Below the pieces are notes generated by a model. The model was not told the DNA's origin, made no database searches, and saw only the letters and a program-made list of their open reading frames with translations. 64,000 nucleotides of DNA, from contig NZ_CADDWI010000013.1 in the NCBI RefSeq assembly GCF_902809845.1, positions 1,238,354 to 1,302,353 on the forward strand, read 5' to 3'. Of this stretch, positions 1 to 9,342 are shown piece after piece. The translations under genes and the position numbers were made by a program. This DNA comes from Chelativorans sp. Marseille-P2723 (GTDB lineage: Bacteria; Pseudomonadota; Alphaproteobacteria; Rhizobiales; Rhizobiaceae). Position 1 is the first letter of the stretch; each line of letters begins with the position of its first letter.

Positions 1-1508
1 ATCTGGCCTGGCCACGCACGGAAGGCACATCCTTGTTTTCCGCCGTGCGGGAGAAAGCAAAAGAGGACGCAAGGCTGTCCGAAATCCTGACGACGCTGGT
101 CAAGTGGCAGTCGGACGCCGCGTTCAAGCCGGTTTTCGAGTTCTATAATGGCGTGCTGGCAGGCACACCGGAGCGCGTGGGCGGACGCAGCCTCTTCGTC
201 GCCCGGCTCGGGCACGAGGCGCATGACGTACTGGACGAATTTCTATCCTTCTGCCTGACTGCGGAGCGTACGGGCCTGATCGGGCTGGAAGCCGTTCTTG
301 CCACGCTGGAAAGCGCCGCTCCCGAGATCAAGCGTGAGATGGACCAGTCACGCGATGAAATCCGCATCATGACGGTCCATGCGGCAAAGGGGCTGGAGGC
401 ACCTGTTGTCTTCCTTGTGGATCCGGGCAGCGCGCCGGTTTCCAGCAACCACATACCCGGGTTGTTACCGTTCACGATGAGAAATGACGGCGATCCGCTT
501 AACGGCTTTCTTTGGCGCCAAGGTGCTGACCTTGCCAATTCGACCGCCAGCCGTTTCGAGGCGGAGGTACGTCAGAAGGCCGAGGAAGAATACCGGCGGC
601 TGCTTTATGTAGGGATGACGCGCGCTGAGGACCGGCTGATCGTCTGCGGCTATCACGGCGTGCGGCCGGCGGCCTCCACATGGCATTCACTCGTGCGCGA
701 AGCCTTCGCAGACGTGGAAGGTACACAGGAACTGCAGGAGCCGGTGGAATGCGCACCCGCGTTGCGTTTCCGTGTCACGCCGGTCGAGGAAACCGTTGAA
801 CTGGAAGCGCCAGCCCCCTCGCAAGAGCCGCCTGCCTCGCTGCCGCGCGAATTGATGAAGGCGCTTCCGCCGCTTCCGGAACTTCCACGGCCACTTTCGC
901 CCTCAGGGGCAGCGGCACTCATCGAGGATGGCTACGAGGTCACTATCTTTCAGCGATCCCCCGTCTTTGACGTTGTTGCACCTGGTTTCGCGCTTGAGCG
1001 AGGAAATGCGATACACCGCCTGCTGCAGGTGCTTCCCGATCTGCCGGTGGCCGAGCGGGAGCCTGCCGCCCGCCGCTATCTGGCGAGGGTGGCCTCGGGC
1101 TGGCCGGAAGGGGAGGCGGAGGGCGCCTGCCGGTCCGTCCTGCAGATCTTGCGGGACGAGCGTTTTGCTCCCCTGTTCGCGCCATCCTCACGGGCTGAGG
1201 TCTCCGTCCTGGGAGAAGTCAAGCTTGGCGGGAAGAAGCGCGCCGTCTCCGGCAAGATCGACCGGCTCGCAGTTACGCCACATGACATCCTAATCGTAGA
1301 TTACAAGACCAACCGGCCTGCGCCGCAAACACTGGACGAAGTTCCGCAGGCATATATTGCCCAGCTAGCGCTCTACGCCGAGCTGTTGAAACCGCTTTAC
1401 CCCGGAAAAAGCGTTTCCGCCTCGCTCCTTTTTACCGAAGCACCACGCCTCATTCCCGTCCCGCCGGACGACATGGCCGCTGCCCTTGCCCGACTCACGA
1501 GAGCGTGA
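1..1508 (+). CDS. addA: Double-strand break repair helicase AddA, C-terminal part
   Basis: The reading frame is open from the left edge, so the true start lies outside the window. The visible part carries the end of the UvrD-type helicase (the VHAAKGLE block and the YVGMTRAEDRL motif VI region). A long proline-rich linker follows, and then the C-terminal RecB-type nuclease domain with ALERGNAIHRLLQ and the catalytic IVDYKTNR block. AddA works with AddB to resect double-strand breaks before RecA loading; AddA supplies 3'-5' helicase and one nuclease. In rhizobia addA is normally followed by trxA, which is the order here. The ORF stops 72 bases before trxA. Confidence 0.93.
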   Translation, partial: LAWPRTEGTSLFSAVREKAKEDARLSEILTTLVKWQSDAAFKPVFEFYNGVLAGTPERVGGRSLFVARLGHEAHDVLDEFLSFCLTAERTGLIGLEAVLATLESAAPEIKREMDQSRDEIRIMTVHAAKGLEAPVVFLVDPGSAPVSSNHIPGLLPFTMRNDGDPLNGFLWRQGADLANSTASRFEAEVRQKAEEEYRRLLYVGMTRAEDRLIVCGYHGVRPAASTWHSLVREAFADVEGTQELQEPVECAPALRFRVTPVEETVELEAPAPSQEPPASLPRELMKALPPLPELPRPLSPSGAAALIEDGYEVTIFQRSPVFDVVAPGFALERGNAIHRLLQVLPDLPVAEREPAARRYLARVASGWPEGEAEGACRSVLQILRDERFAPLFAPSSRAEVSVLGEVKLGGKKRAVSGKIDRLAVTPHDILIVDYKTNRPAPQTLDEVPQAYIAQLALYAELLKPLYPGKSVSASLLFTEAPRLIPVPPDDMAAALARLTRA

Positions 1509-1580
1509 GAGAACAGCGCTTGAACTCTTCGCCGCCAACTCCCACATGGCAATTGACCCTTTCGATATAAGGAGAGGCTT

Positions 1581-1904
1581 ATGGCCACCGTCACTGTAGA
1601 CAAGAACAATTTCCAGGCCGACGTGCTCGACGCAACGGAGCCTGTGGTCGTGGATTTCTGGGCGGAGTGGTGCGGCCCCTGCAAGATGATTGCTCCAGCG
1701 CTGGAGGAAATTTCGACCGAGCTGGCTGGCAAGGTCAAGGTCGCCAAAGTGAATATCGATGAGAATCCGGAACTGGCCGCTCAATACGGCGTTCGTTCGA
1801 TTCCTACGCTGATCATGTTCAAGAATGGCGAAGTCGCTGATATGAAGGTAGGTGCCGCTCCCAAGACGGCGCTGTCCGCCTGGATCGGAAACGCTGTCGC
1901 CTGA
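1581..1904 (+). CDS. trxA: Thioredoxin
   Basis: This 107-residue protein is the standard length for thioredoxin 1. It has the redox site WCGPCK near residues 30-35 and the cis-proline SIPTL block near residue 73. It is a cytosolic dithiol reductant that receives electrons from thioredoxin reductase and serves ribonucleotide reductase and MsrA; an msrA gene lies 3.6 kb downstream. A good ribosome binding site (aaggagag) precedes the ATG. It follows addA and is closed by a strong intrinsic terminator. Confidence 0.97.
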   Translation: MATVTVDKNNFQADVLDATEPVVVDFWAEWCGPCKMIAPALEEISTELAGKVKVAKVNIDENPELAAQYGVRSIPTLIMFKNGEVADMKVGAAPKTALSAWIGNAVA

Positions 1905-1941
1905 AGCGGGATAGACCACGCTCTTGCTTTTCTGGATGATG

Positions 1942-1971
1942 AAAGCCCGGTTTTGACCGGGCTTTTCTTTT
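1942..1971 (+). terminator. Intrinsic terminator after trxA
   Basis: A perfect 10-base-pair stem (1942-1951 with 1956-1965) has a 4-base loop and is followed by TCTTTT. It lies 38 bases past the trxA stop and between convergent genes, so it may also slow transcripts arriving from the minus side. Confidence 0.9.
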
Positions 1972-2030
1972 GCTGGCATGCGCCGGCTCTAGCTAGGCAA
2001 GCGCCAAGGCCACAAGAAAGAGAAGGGCTG

Positions 2031-2648
2031 TTAGCTATGGGCGAAGATGTCCTCCTCGTCCCAGCCCATCAGATCCAGCTTGGCCCGAGTGGGCAGGAAT
2101 TTGAAGCATGCCTCCGCCTCCTCACGGCGCCCGTCACGCTCAAGCCGCCCTTGCAGGACCTCGCGCAGGCGGTGGAGATAAAGAACATCGGAAGCCGCGT
2201 ATTCAAGCTGTTCGGGGGAGAGCGTCTCCGCCGCCCAGTCGGACGATTGCTGGGCCTTGGATAGATTTACGCCCAGAAGCTCCGAGCAAATATCCTTCAG
2301 ACCGTGTCTGTCAGTATATGTGCGGGTAAGACGCGAGGCGATCTTGGTGCAGAACACCGGCTCCGGCATCACACCGAAAGTGTAGTAGAGCACGGCGAGG
2401 TCGAAGCGAGCGTAATGGAAAAGCTTGGTTATGTGCGGATTGGACAGCAGCGCGACGAGATTTGGAGCCTGTTTTTGTCCTGAGCTTATCTGCACCACAT
2501 CGGCTGTACCGTCGCCTGAAGAAAGCTGTACCACGCAAAGCCGGTCGCGATGGGGCTTGAGGCCCAGCGTTTCGGTATCGATGGCGACCGCCTCCACGTC
2601 ATAGCGCGCAAGGTCGGGAAGATCGTTCTGATGGAATCTGATGGTCAT
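2031..2648 (-). CDS. rnd: Ribonuclease D-type 3'-5' exonuclease
   Basis: A 205-residue DEDDy-family exonuclease. Exo I is AIDTETLGL, exo II is FHYARFDLAVL and exo III is EYAASDVLYL, with the catalytic tyrosine. It lacks the HRDC domains of full-length E. coli RNase D, as is usual for the short alphaproteobacterial form. I chose the ATG at 2648 (MTIRFH) because the open frame upstream has no family-like sequence. Its expected role is trimming of tRNA and other structured RNA 3' ends in the cytosol. It converges on trxA. Confidence 0.85.
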   Translation of the reverse strand: MTIRFHQNDLPDLARYDVEAVAIDTETLGLKPHRDRLCVVQLSSGDGTADVVQISSGQKQAPNLVALLSNPHITKLFHYARFDLAVLYYTFGVMPEPVFCTKIASRLTRTYTDRHGLKDICSELLGVNLSKAQQSSDWAAETLSPEQLEYAASDVLYLHRLREVLQGRLERDGRREEAEACFKFLPTRAKLDLMGWDEEDIFAHS

Positions 2649-2811
2649 TGGCCTGTTCGCAAAAAGAGTCGTGCCGCGTCTAGTTTCGATTAGCCCGGCG
2701 TCGGGGCGGTTCAAACCGCTTAGTGCATTTCGGGCATTCATGGAAATGCTGCCATGATCCAGGTTCTTGTTCTTTCACAATTCCGGACGGAAAACCTGCG
2801 CGCCGCCTTGC

Positions 2812-4218
2812 CTAGTCCGGCTTTTCTACCCTTTCCGAAGCGAGCGCCGCCAGGATACGCGCCCAGGAGCGCTGCCCCTTATGAAAGGAGATGAGCTCAT
2901 ATTTCTCGTTGGGCGAGTGAATGCGGTCGTCCAGCAGTCCGAACCCTACAAGGAGAGACGGCATGCCCAGAAGATGCTGAAAATCGCCCACTATGGGTAT
3001 CGAGCCGCCCATGGCGATGGCGACGGCAGGCTTCTGCCATTCCTCGGTCAAAGCACACTGCGCCGTCGCTACCAGCGGTGAATCGTAAGGAAGCTGGATG
3101 GCAGGCGAGCCACCGTGCGGCGTGAACTCTACGGAACAGTCTGCAGGTATGCGCTGCCTGACGAATTCGCGGAAAGAATCGCGAATGGCCTGCGGGTCTT
3201 GCCGATGTACCAGCCGGAAGGACACTTTGGCAGATGCTTCCGCCGGAATGACTGTCTTGAATCCTTCGCCCGTATAGCCGCCGGTAATTCCGTTGAATTC
3301 CGCAGTAGGGCGCGCCCAGACCAGTTCGAGCCCCAAGCGGCCTTTTTCCCCCGCGGGTTCAGACAGGCCCACCGCTTCGAGAAGGCTCTCGCTTTCCCGT
3401 TCGAGCGTCTTCCAACTCGCCAGAACCTCAGGTGGAGTGTCTTCAACTCCATTGTAAAAGCCCGGTATGGTCACCCGGCCATTCTCGTCATGCAGATCAG
3501 CGAGCACCCGGCTCAGAATACGGATGGGATTGGCGGCCAGCCCACCGTAAAAGCCGGAATGAAGGTCGCGATCGGCAGCCTTGACCGTCACCTCCTCGCC
3601 TACAAGTCCCCTTAGCCCGACACAGATGGCTGGCGTTTCCCGATCCCACATGGTGGTATCGCAGACGAGCGCGAGATCGGCCTTGAGTTCGTTTGCATTG
3701 GCTTCCAGGAAAGGCTTGAGCGATGGCGAGCCTGATTCTTCCTCACCCTCGAAAAGGATAGTCACCCGGCAGGGCAGCTTGCCGTGCACCTTCTTGTACG
3801 CACGACAAGCTTCCACAAATGTCATGAGCTGGCCTTTGTCATCCGATGTGCCGCGTCCGGTGATCACCTTGCGCCCGGGCTCGATCTCCTTCACGGCAGG
3901 CGCAAAGGGATCATTCTCCCACAGCGCCAGCGGGTCCACCGGCTGGACGTCGTAGTGGCCATAGAAGAGGACGTGCGGGCCTTCGCCCTCGTGATGGGCC
4001 ACGACCATGGGATGGCCGCCGGTCTCTCGCACGTTCGCAGTGAAACCGATGGACTGGAGGTCTGCCACAAGCCATTCGGCCGCCCTCCGGCACTCAGCAG
4101 CGTAGACGGGGTCGGTGGAAATGGATGGAATGGCAAGCAGCCCGAACAGCCGCTCCAGGCTTTCGTCTACGGAACGATCGATCTGATCGAGAACGGGGGC
4201 GAGTTCGGGCATGGCCAT
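2812..4218 (-). CDS. M20 family dipeptidase
   Basis: A zinc-dependent exopeptidase of the M20 family. Metal and catalytic motifs are visible: GHYDVQP near residue 95, GRGTSDDKG near 135, FEGEEESGS near 167 and a later CDTTMWD. The lid/dimerisation domain sits between these and the C-terminal block with AMGGSIP. The start at 4218 is preceded by agaaggagagcc; an alternative ATG lies two codons further on. Length (468 residues) fits cytosolic non-specific dipeptidases. The exact substrate cannot be told from sequence. Confidence 0.88.
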   Translation of the reverse strand: MAMPELAPVLDQIDRSVDESLERLFGLLAIPSISTDPVYAAECRRAAEWLVADLQSIGFTANVRETGGHPMVVAHHEGEGPHVLFYGHYDVQPVDPLALWENDPFAPAVKEIEPGRKVITGRGTSDDKGQLMTFVEACRAYKKVHGKLPCRVTILFEGEEESGSPSLKPFLEANANELKADLALVCDTTMWDRETPAICVGLRGLVGEEVTVKAADRDLHSGFYGGLAANPIRILSRVLADLHDENGRVTIPGFYNGVEDTPPEVLASWKTLERESESLLEAVGLSEPAGEKGRLGLELVWARPTAEFNGITGGYTGEGFKTVIPAEASAKVSFRLVHRQDPQAIRDSFREFVRQRIPADCSVEFTPHGGSPAIQLPYDSPLVATAQCALTEEWQKPAVAIAMGGSIPIVGDFQHLLGMPSLLVGFGLLDDRIHSPNEKYELISFHKGQRSWARILAALASERVEKPD

Positions 4219-4276
4219 GGCTCTCCTTCTATTGCGAGGAAGACTCTTGGTGTGCCTGCTTTGGCAATCGCGCAAC

Positions 4277-4300
4277 GGGCCGCGGAGGGCGGCCCCTTTT
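4277..4300 (+). terminator. GC-rich hairpin between two minus-strand genes
   Basis: A 7-base-pair stem GGGCCGC/GCGGCCC has a 5-base loop and is followed by CTTTT on the plus strand. It lies just after the stop of the BMP-type gene. As a terminator for the minus-strand gene it lacks a T-run in that direction, so its orientation and role are uncertain. Confidence 0.45.
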
Positions 4301-4318
4301 GCTTGTCTGGCTGTTCCC

Positions 4319-5317
4319 TTACCAATAGGGGCAGGAATTGTCTTCCAGGTAATTGTGGACTGTGATCTGACCGTCGATGATCTGCTGCCTGGCCTCATCC
4401 ACGGCGGTCTTCATCTCGTCGGTGATGAGGTCTTCATTGAACTCATCGAGCGTATAGCCCACCGCATCCTCGGCGAGCCCGACATCCTGGACGCCATAGG
4501 TGAACTCGCCATTCTGGGCGTCCTTGAATGAGTTGTAGACCGCCAGGTCAACGCGTTTGACCATGGAGGTGAGCACATGGCCGGGGTGGAGATGGTTCTG
4601 GTTGGCATCAACGCCTATGCCGAGCTTGCCGGCATCGGCGGCCGCCTGCAGGACGCCCACGCCCGTTCCGCCGGCCGCATGGTAGATGACGTCGGCACCC
4701 TGATCTATCTGTGTGCGCGCAATCTCGCCGCCCTTGGTCGGATCGTTCCAGGCCGCCGGCGTGTCACCCGTATAGTTGCGGATAACGCGCGCTTCGGAGT
4801 CAGCAGCCTGCACACCACCCACATAGCCACATTCAAACTTGCCGATGAGAGGAACCTGCATGCCTCCCACAAAGCCGACTGTGCCCGTCTCGGACGCCAT
4901 GGCGGCCAGGATGCCCACCAGATACGAGCCTTCGTACTCCTTGAAGGTTACAGAGCGAACATTCGGCTGCTCCACCTTATCGTCGATGATGGTGAAGCTT
5001 ACATCGGGGTAGTCCGGCGCCACCTTGTTGAGGAACTCGACCCAGGAAAACCCTACCATGACGACGGGGTTATGCCCGCGCTCGGCAAACCGGCGGATGG
5101 CCTGCTCCCGCTGGGCGTCATTGGATATCTCGAACTCGACATATTCAATGCCGGTTTCCTCCTTGAACTGTTCCGCTCCCATATAAGCCATTTCATTGAA
5201 TGACTTGTCGAACTTGCCCCCGAAATCATAAAGGATAGCGGGAGAGAAACCTTCCTGAGCCGTTGCCATGCCGGCCATTCCAATCGCGGCAAAGAGGCTG
5301 ATCAACAAACGCTTCAT
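4319..5317 (-). CDS. BMP-family ABC transporter substrate-binding protein
   Basis: A 332-residue periplasmic binding protein of the BMP (PnrA/Med) family, which generally binds nucleosides. It starts with a signal peptide (MKRLLISLFAAIGMAGMATA, cleavage likely after ATA). The family core blocks DFGGKFDKSFNEMAY, a VGFSW segment and FVGGMQVPLIGKF are present. I chose the ATG at 5317 because the signal peptide begins there. The ABC ATPase and permease genes usually found with it are not next to it, so the partner transporter lies elsewhere or is shared. Confidence 0.88.
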   Translation of the reverse strand: MKRLLISLFAAIGMAGMATAQEGFSPAILYDFGGKFDKSFNEMAYMGAEQFKEETGIEYVEFEISNDAQREQAIRRFAERGHNPVVMVGFSWVEFLNKVAPDYPDVSFTIIDDKVEQPNVRSVTFKEYEGSYLVGILAAMASETGTVGFVGGMQVPLIGKFECGYVGGVQAADSEARVIRNYTGDTPAAWNDPTKGGEIARTQIDQGADVIYHAAGGTGVGVLQAAADAGKLGIGVDANQNHLHPGHVLTSMVKRVDLAVYNSFKDAQNGEFTYGVQDVGLAEDAVGYTLDEFNEDLITDEMKTAVDEARQQIIDGQITVHNYLEDNSCPYW

Positions 5318-5504
5318 CTGTTCCACCCTGTCGGTTCTATCAGGCACGGATGGCTGGCGTTGGTGAGACGCTTTGCACACCGCATGCGCCGCAGGATTTC
5401 CTCCTGCATGACGCGCAGTCTTGCATGGCGACTGCCAAAACTCACGTGAAAATTTGGGCCTGGGCTAATCTCGAATCCGTAGCTGCGGATAGTTTTGCCG
5501 GCCT

Positions 5505-6164
<660 letters not shown>

Positions 6165-6196
6165 GGCTTTTCTCCTTCAGCCTTGGTGCAAGAGCG

Positions 6197-6520
6197 TCAA
6201 TACCTTGCGGCAAAGAGGTCGTCCGGCCGCCGTTTGGGCTGGCCGAGGATGTAGAAAATGAGTGCCAGAGCCGCAAATAGCAGCCAGCTGGGAAGGGAGA
6301 GCACTGCGGTCAGGCCAGGGTCCCACAAGGCCGCAAAGGTTCGGTCTTCCACCGTCTTTCGGAACGCCTCAAATGTTCCGGGCGAGCTTGCCTGCCAGCT
6401 TTCGATGAAGGGCGTGAGGGTAATGGAAGCCGTCGCGATGGAACGTGTCGCGTCGATTACCGCGGTGACAACCGCACCGGCTAGAGCGAAAAGTGAAAGC
6501 AGGCGGGACAGGAAACGCAT
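6197..6520 (-). CDS. Small membrane protein of unknown function
   Basis: A 107-residue protein with two hydrophobic segments, one at the N-terminus (FLSRLLSLFALAGAVVTAVI) and one near the C-terminus (WLLFAALALIFYILG), followed by a basic tail. I chose the ATG at 6520 because it begins at the first membrane segment and the longer frame upstream looks random. I recognise no domain with a known function. It lies 32 bases upstream of msrA on the same strand and may be co-transcribed. Confidence 0.7.
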   Translation of the reverse strand: MRFLSRLLSLFALAGAVVTAVIDATRSIATASITLTPFIESWQASSPGTFEAFRKTVEDRTFAALWDPGLTAVLSLPSWLLFAALALIFYILGQPKRRPDDLFAARY

Positions 6521-6712
6521 CGCTCGACTCACGGCAAGATACCCCTGAGATAGGTGCGCGCGGCGTGATTGGCAATTGCGGCAGAACGAATTGGTTATGG
6601 TTGGGTGCAGGAAAGACGCAAGGACATCTTGGCATCCGCATTTAATTCGACTAGATGAGCCCCGGGCAATCACATGCCCCGGCGCGCTGTACGGAAATGC
6701 GGCGCTGCCTGC

Positions 6713-6802
<90 letters not shown>

Positions 6803-7458
6803 GTCAACTTATTGGAATCATTCTCTAATTTGAAATTTTCAGCCGTAACGGCGCAGAACTGCGGGTTTTCGGTCTAAAGCTGTTGACTTCGCTCTCTGCC
6901 TGAATCGCTGATTTCGTTCTCTCTCTGCCGACATTCTCCAAACCTCCTGACTGCGCGGATTTGGTGCGGAGTTATAAATCATTGTAAATGCATTGTTATT
7001 TGGACTGTGAAGTCCGTACATTTGTAGAGAATTTCGGTAGCAGAGCGCAACTCGGGTCGAATTGTACGCCAGTTTCTGGCATATGCACCGGTTTGCCAAG
7101 GTTGAGTATTGGAAGATTGCGACGCGTTTCACGTTGATAACGCCCCCGCGAAGGGGGCGACGCTGCCATTATTGCGTAGGCACAGAAGGAAGCGATTTGA
7201 GAACGGTCGTATATCTGAAGGCCACGACTTCCGAACCGGCGCGTAGTCTCGTGCTTGGGACCGTCGGATTCGAACGCGTCCCTTCTCTTAATATGGGAAG
7301 CTGATATACGCTGGGGCCAAGATACCGGGCCTGCCTTCGCCAATATGAGCACCTCCCGGTTCCCCCAACACCGGGTAAAATAAGGGTCCGGGCTGGATTT
7401 CCTTTGCCGGATCAGGCACATACCGGTCAACAAGAAACGCGACACGAGGGGCGAAGCC
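6803..7458. other. 656 bases without a convincing gene, tRNA-Ser to type III R-M
   Basis: I find no open frame here that resembles a protein or has a credible ribosome binding site. The stretch is AT-richer than the core DNA on its left. It contains one strong hairpin (7141-7159). No integrase gene and no second copy of the tRNA 3' end were seen. It is probably the worn border of an island that entered beside the tRNA. Confidence 0.6.
7141..7159. other. Strong GC hairpin in the island border
   Basis: A perfect 7-base-pair stem CGCCCCC/GGGGGCG closes a GCGAA loop. No T-run follows on either strand, so it is not a classical terminator. Confidence 0.5.
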
Positions 7459-9342
7459 ATGCAGAACCTGCTGGACGATCTGACAGAGCTTCTGCAGGCC
7501 GACCAAGCCTTTATCTCGGACGGGGCGATCCTGAAGAATGCGGTGATCGAGGCCGCGCTGAACATGGACCCGCGCCTGCTGGCCCTGCTGATGCAGTCGC
7601 CCACGATCAAGGCGCATTTCTTCACCGAGGTGGCGGGCGCGCTGGTTTTCGACAAGGTGAAGTTTCAGGACTTCGTGTCGAACAAGGCGTTCCTGCCCGA
7701 CAGCTACACGGCCTTCAAGAACCGCATCGGCCTGACGGACGGGCGCGGCGATTACCTGAGCCAGTCGCGCGACGTGGTGCTGGCGTGGCCCTACAAGGAC
7801 TGCGTGCTGGAAGGCGGCATGACCAAAGAGGATCGTGGCCGCAACGAAGTGTTCTGGAACACGACGCTGGCCCCGGACGACATCACGCGGCTGTTTGAAC
7901 CCAAGGTGCTGACCGGCTGGGAACGCTGGGATGCCGAGGCCGTGGCAGCGGGCAAGGCCAAGCCCGTGGGAGTGGTATCAGAGGACGACAACCTGCTTAT
8001 CAAGGGCAACAACCTGCTGGCGCTGCATTCGCTGAAAGCGCGCTATGCGGGGAGGGTAAAGCTAATCTATATCGATCCGCCCTATAACACCGGCAATGAC
8101 GGGTTTCGGTATAACGACCGCTTCAACCATTCGGCATGGCTGACCTTCATGCGGAACAGGCTGGAAGTGGCGAAGGAATTGCTGAGCCGGGATGGGGCAA
8201 TCTTCGTCAATCTAGATGACGGCGAGGCGCACTATTGCAAGGTGCTGATGGATGAGGTGTTCGGGCGAGAAAACTTTGTGGCGAACGTGGTTTGGCAGAA
8301 AAACTATACCGTGAAGAACTCGGCTAAATATCTTTCCGACATGCACGACCACATTCTAATTTTTGCCAAAGATCGAGAAACCTGGCGACCAAACTTAGTC
8401 GCACGAAAAGCGGATACCACGGACAGCTATACGAACCCGGATGGTGACCCACGTGGACCCTGGACAACTAATGCGGTTCAGGCGAGGAATTATTATAGTG
8501 AAGGCTCATACGAAATAGTTGGACCAAACGGTCGGTCCCATCTCCCACCTACTGGTACATATTGGCGGGTGTCGAAAAGCACTTTTGAGAAGCTGCTTGC
8601 AGATGATCGTATCTGGTGGGGAGCGAGGGGTGATGCAATCCCAAGAATAAAGAAATTTCTTTCGGAGGTCAAAGAAGGCGTTGTATCGCCAACTTGGTGG
8701 AAGCATGATGAAACTGGGACAAACGCAGAAGCCAAAGAAGAGGCACGGACGTTGCTTCAAGATGACAATGCCCTCTTCATGACGCCGAAGCCAGAACGTC
8801 TCCTTCATCGCATTATAGAGATCGGCTCAAACGAGAACGAAATCATCCTGGATTTCTTTTCAGGATCAGGCACAACACCATCGGTTGCCCAGAAAATGGG
8901 GCGTCGCTGGCTTGCCATTGAACAAATGGATTACATTCTTGAGCTGCCTGCATCTCGCCTCAAGAAAGTCATCGAAGGCGAACAGGGCGGGATTTCCGAG
9001 GCAGTGGGGTGGCAGGGCGGCGGGTCTTTCGTCTATGCCGAGCTTGCGCAGTCCAATTCCGCCTTCGCCACACGGATCGAGGCCGCACCCGACACCGCCG
9101 CGCTGCAAGGCATCTGGGCCGACATGCAGGCCACCGGCTATCTGCGCCCGGACGTAGATACACGCGCCTTCGATGCCGGTGTCTTCGCCGACCTGCCCGT
9201 GGAGGACGCAAAGCGCCTGCTGATGGACTGCCTCGATGCCAACCACCTGTACGTCAACTTAAATAGCTTGGGCGATGCGAATTACGATATCTCAGACGAC
9301 GACATGCGCGCCACCCGGTCCTTCTACGGCATAGACCAATGA
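7459..9342 (+). CDS. mod: Type III restriction-modification methyltransferase (Mod)
   Basis: A 627-residue beta-class adenine methyltransferase. Motif IV DPPYN is at residues 206-210, and motif I (FFSGSGTT) follows near residue 465, the order expected for type III Mod. The target recognition domain lies between them. Bases about 8260-8830, which encode it, are visibly AT-richer than the rest, which fits exchange of the recognition domain. An acceptable ribosome binding site (gaggggcgaagcc) precedes the ATG. The stop overlaps the next start (ATGA), so mod and res are translationally coupled. Mod sets specificity for both methylation and cleavage. Confidence 0.92.
   Translation: MQNLLDDLTELLQADQAFISDGAILKNAVIEAALNMDPRLLALLMQSPTIKAHFFTEVAGALVFDKVKFQDFVSNKAFLPDSYTAFKNRIGLTDGRGDYLSQSRDVVLAWPYKDCVLEGGMTKEDRGRNEVFWNTTLAPDDITRLFEPKVLTGWERWDAEAVAAGKAKPVGVVSEDDNLLIKGNNLLALHSLKARYAGRVKLIYIDPPYNTGNDGFRYNDRFNHSAWLTFMRNRLEVAKELLSRDGAIFVNLDDGEAHYCKVLMDEVFGRENFVANVVWQKNYTVKNSAKYLSDMHDHILIFAKDRETWRPNLVARKADTTDSYTNPDGDPRGPWTTNAVQARNYYSEGSYEIVGPNGRSHLPPTGTYWRVSKSTFEKLLADDRIWWGARGDAIPRIKKFLSEVKEGVVSPTWWKHDETGTNAEAKEEARTLLQDDNALFMTPKPERLLHRIIEIGSNENEIILDFFSGSGTTPSVAQKMGRRWLAIEQMDYILELPASRLKKVIEGEQGGISEAVGWQGGGSFVYAELAQSNSAFATRIEAAPDTAALQGIWADMQATGYLRPDVDTRAFDAGVFADLPVEDAKRLLMDCLDANHLYVNLNSLGDANYDISDDDMRATRSFYGIDQ

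Noticed and set aside
7255..7285. A tRNA-like TTCGAA block with flanking GGGAC/GTCCC on either strand
   Set aside because: The bases around TTCGAAT do not form a T stem and no acceptor or anticodon arm can be drawn.
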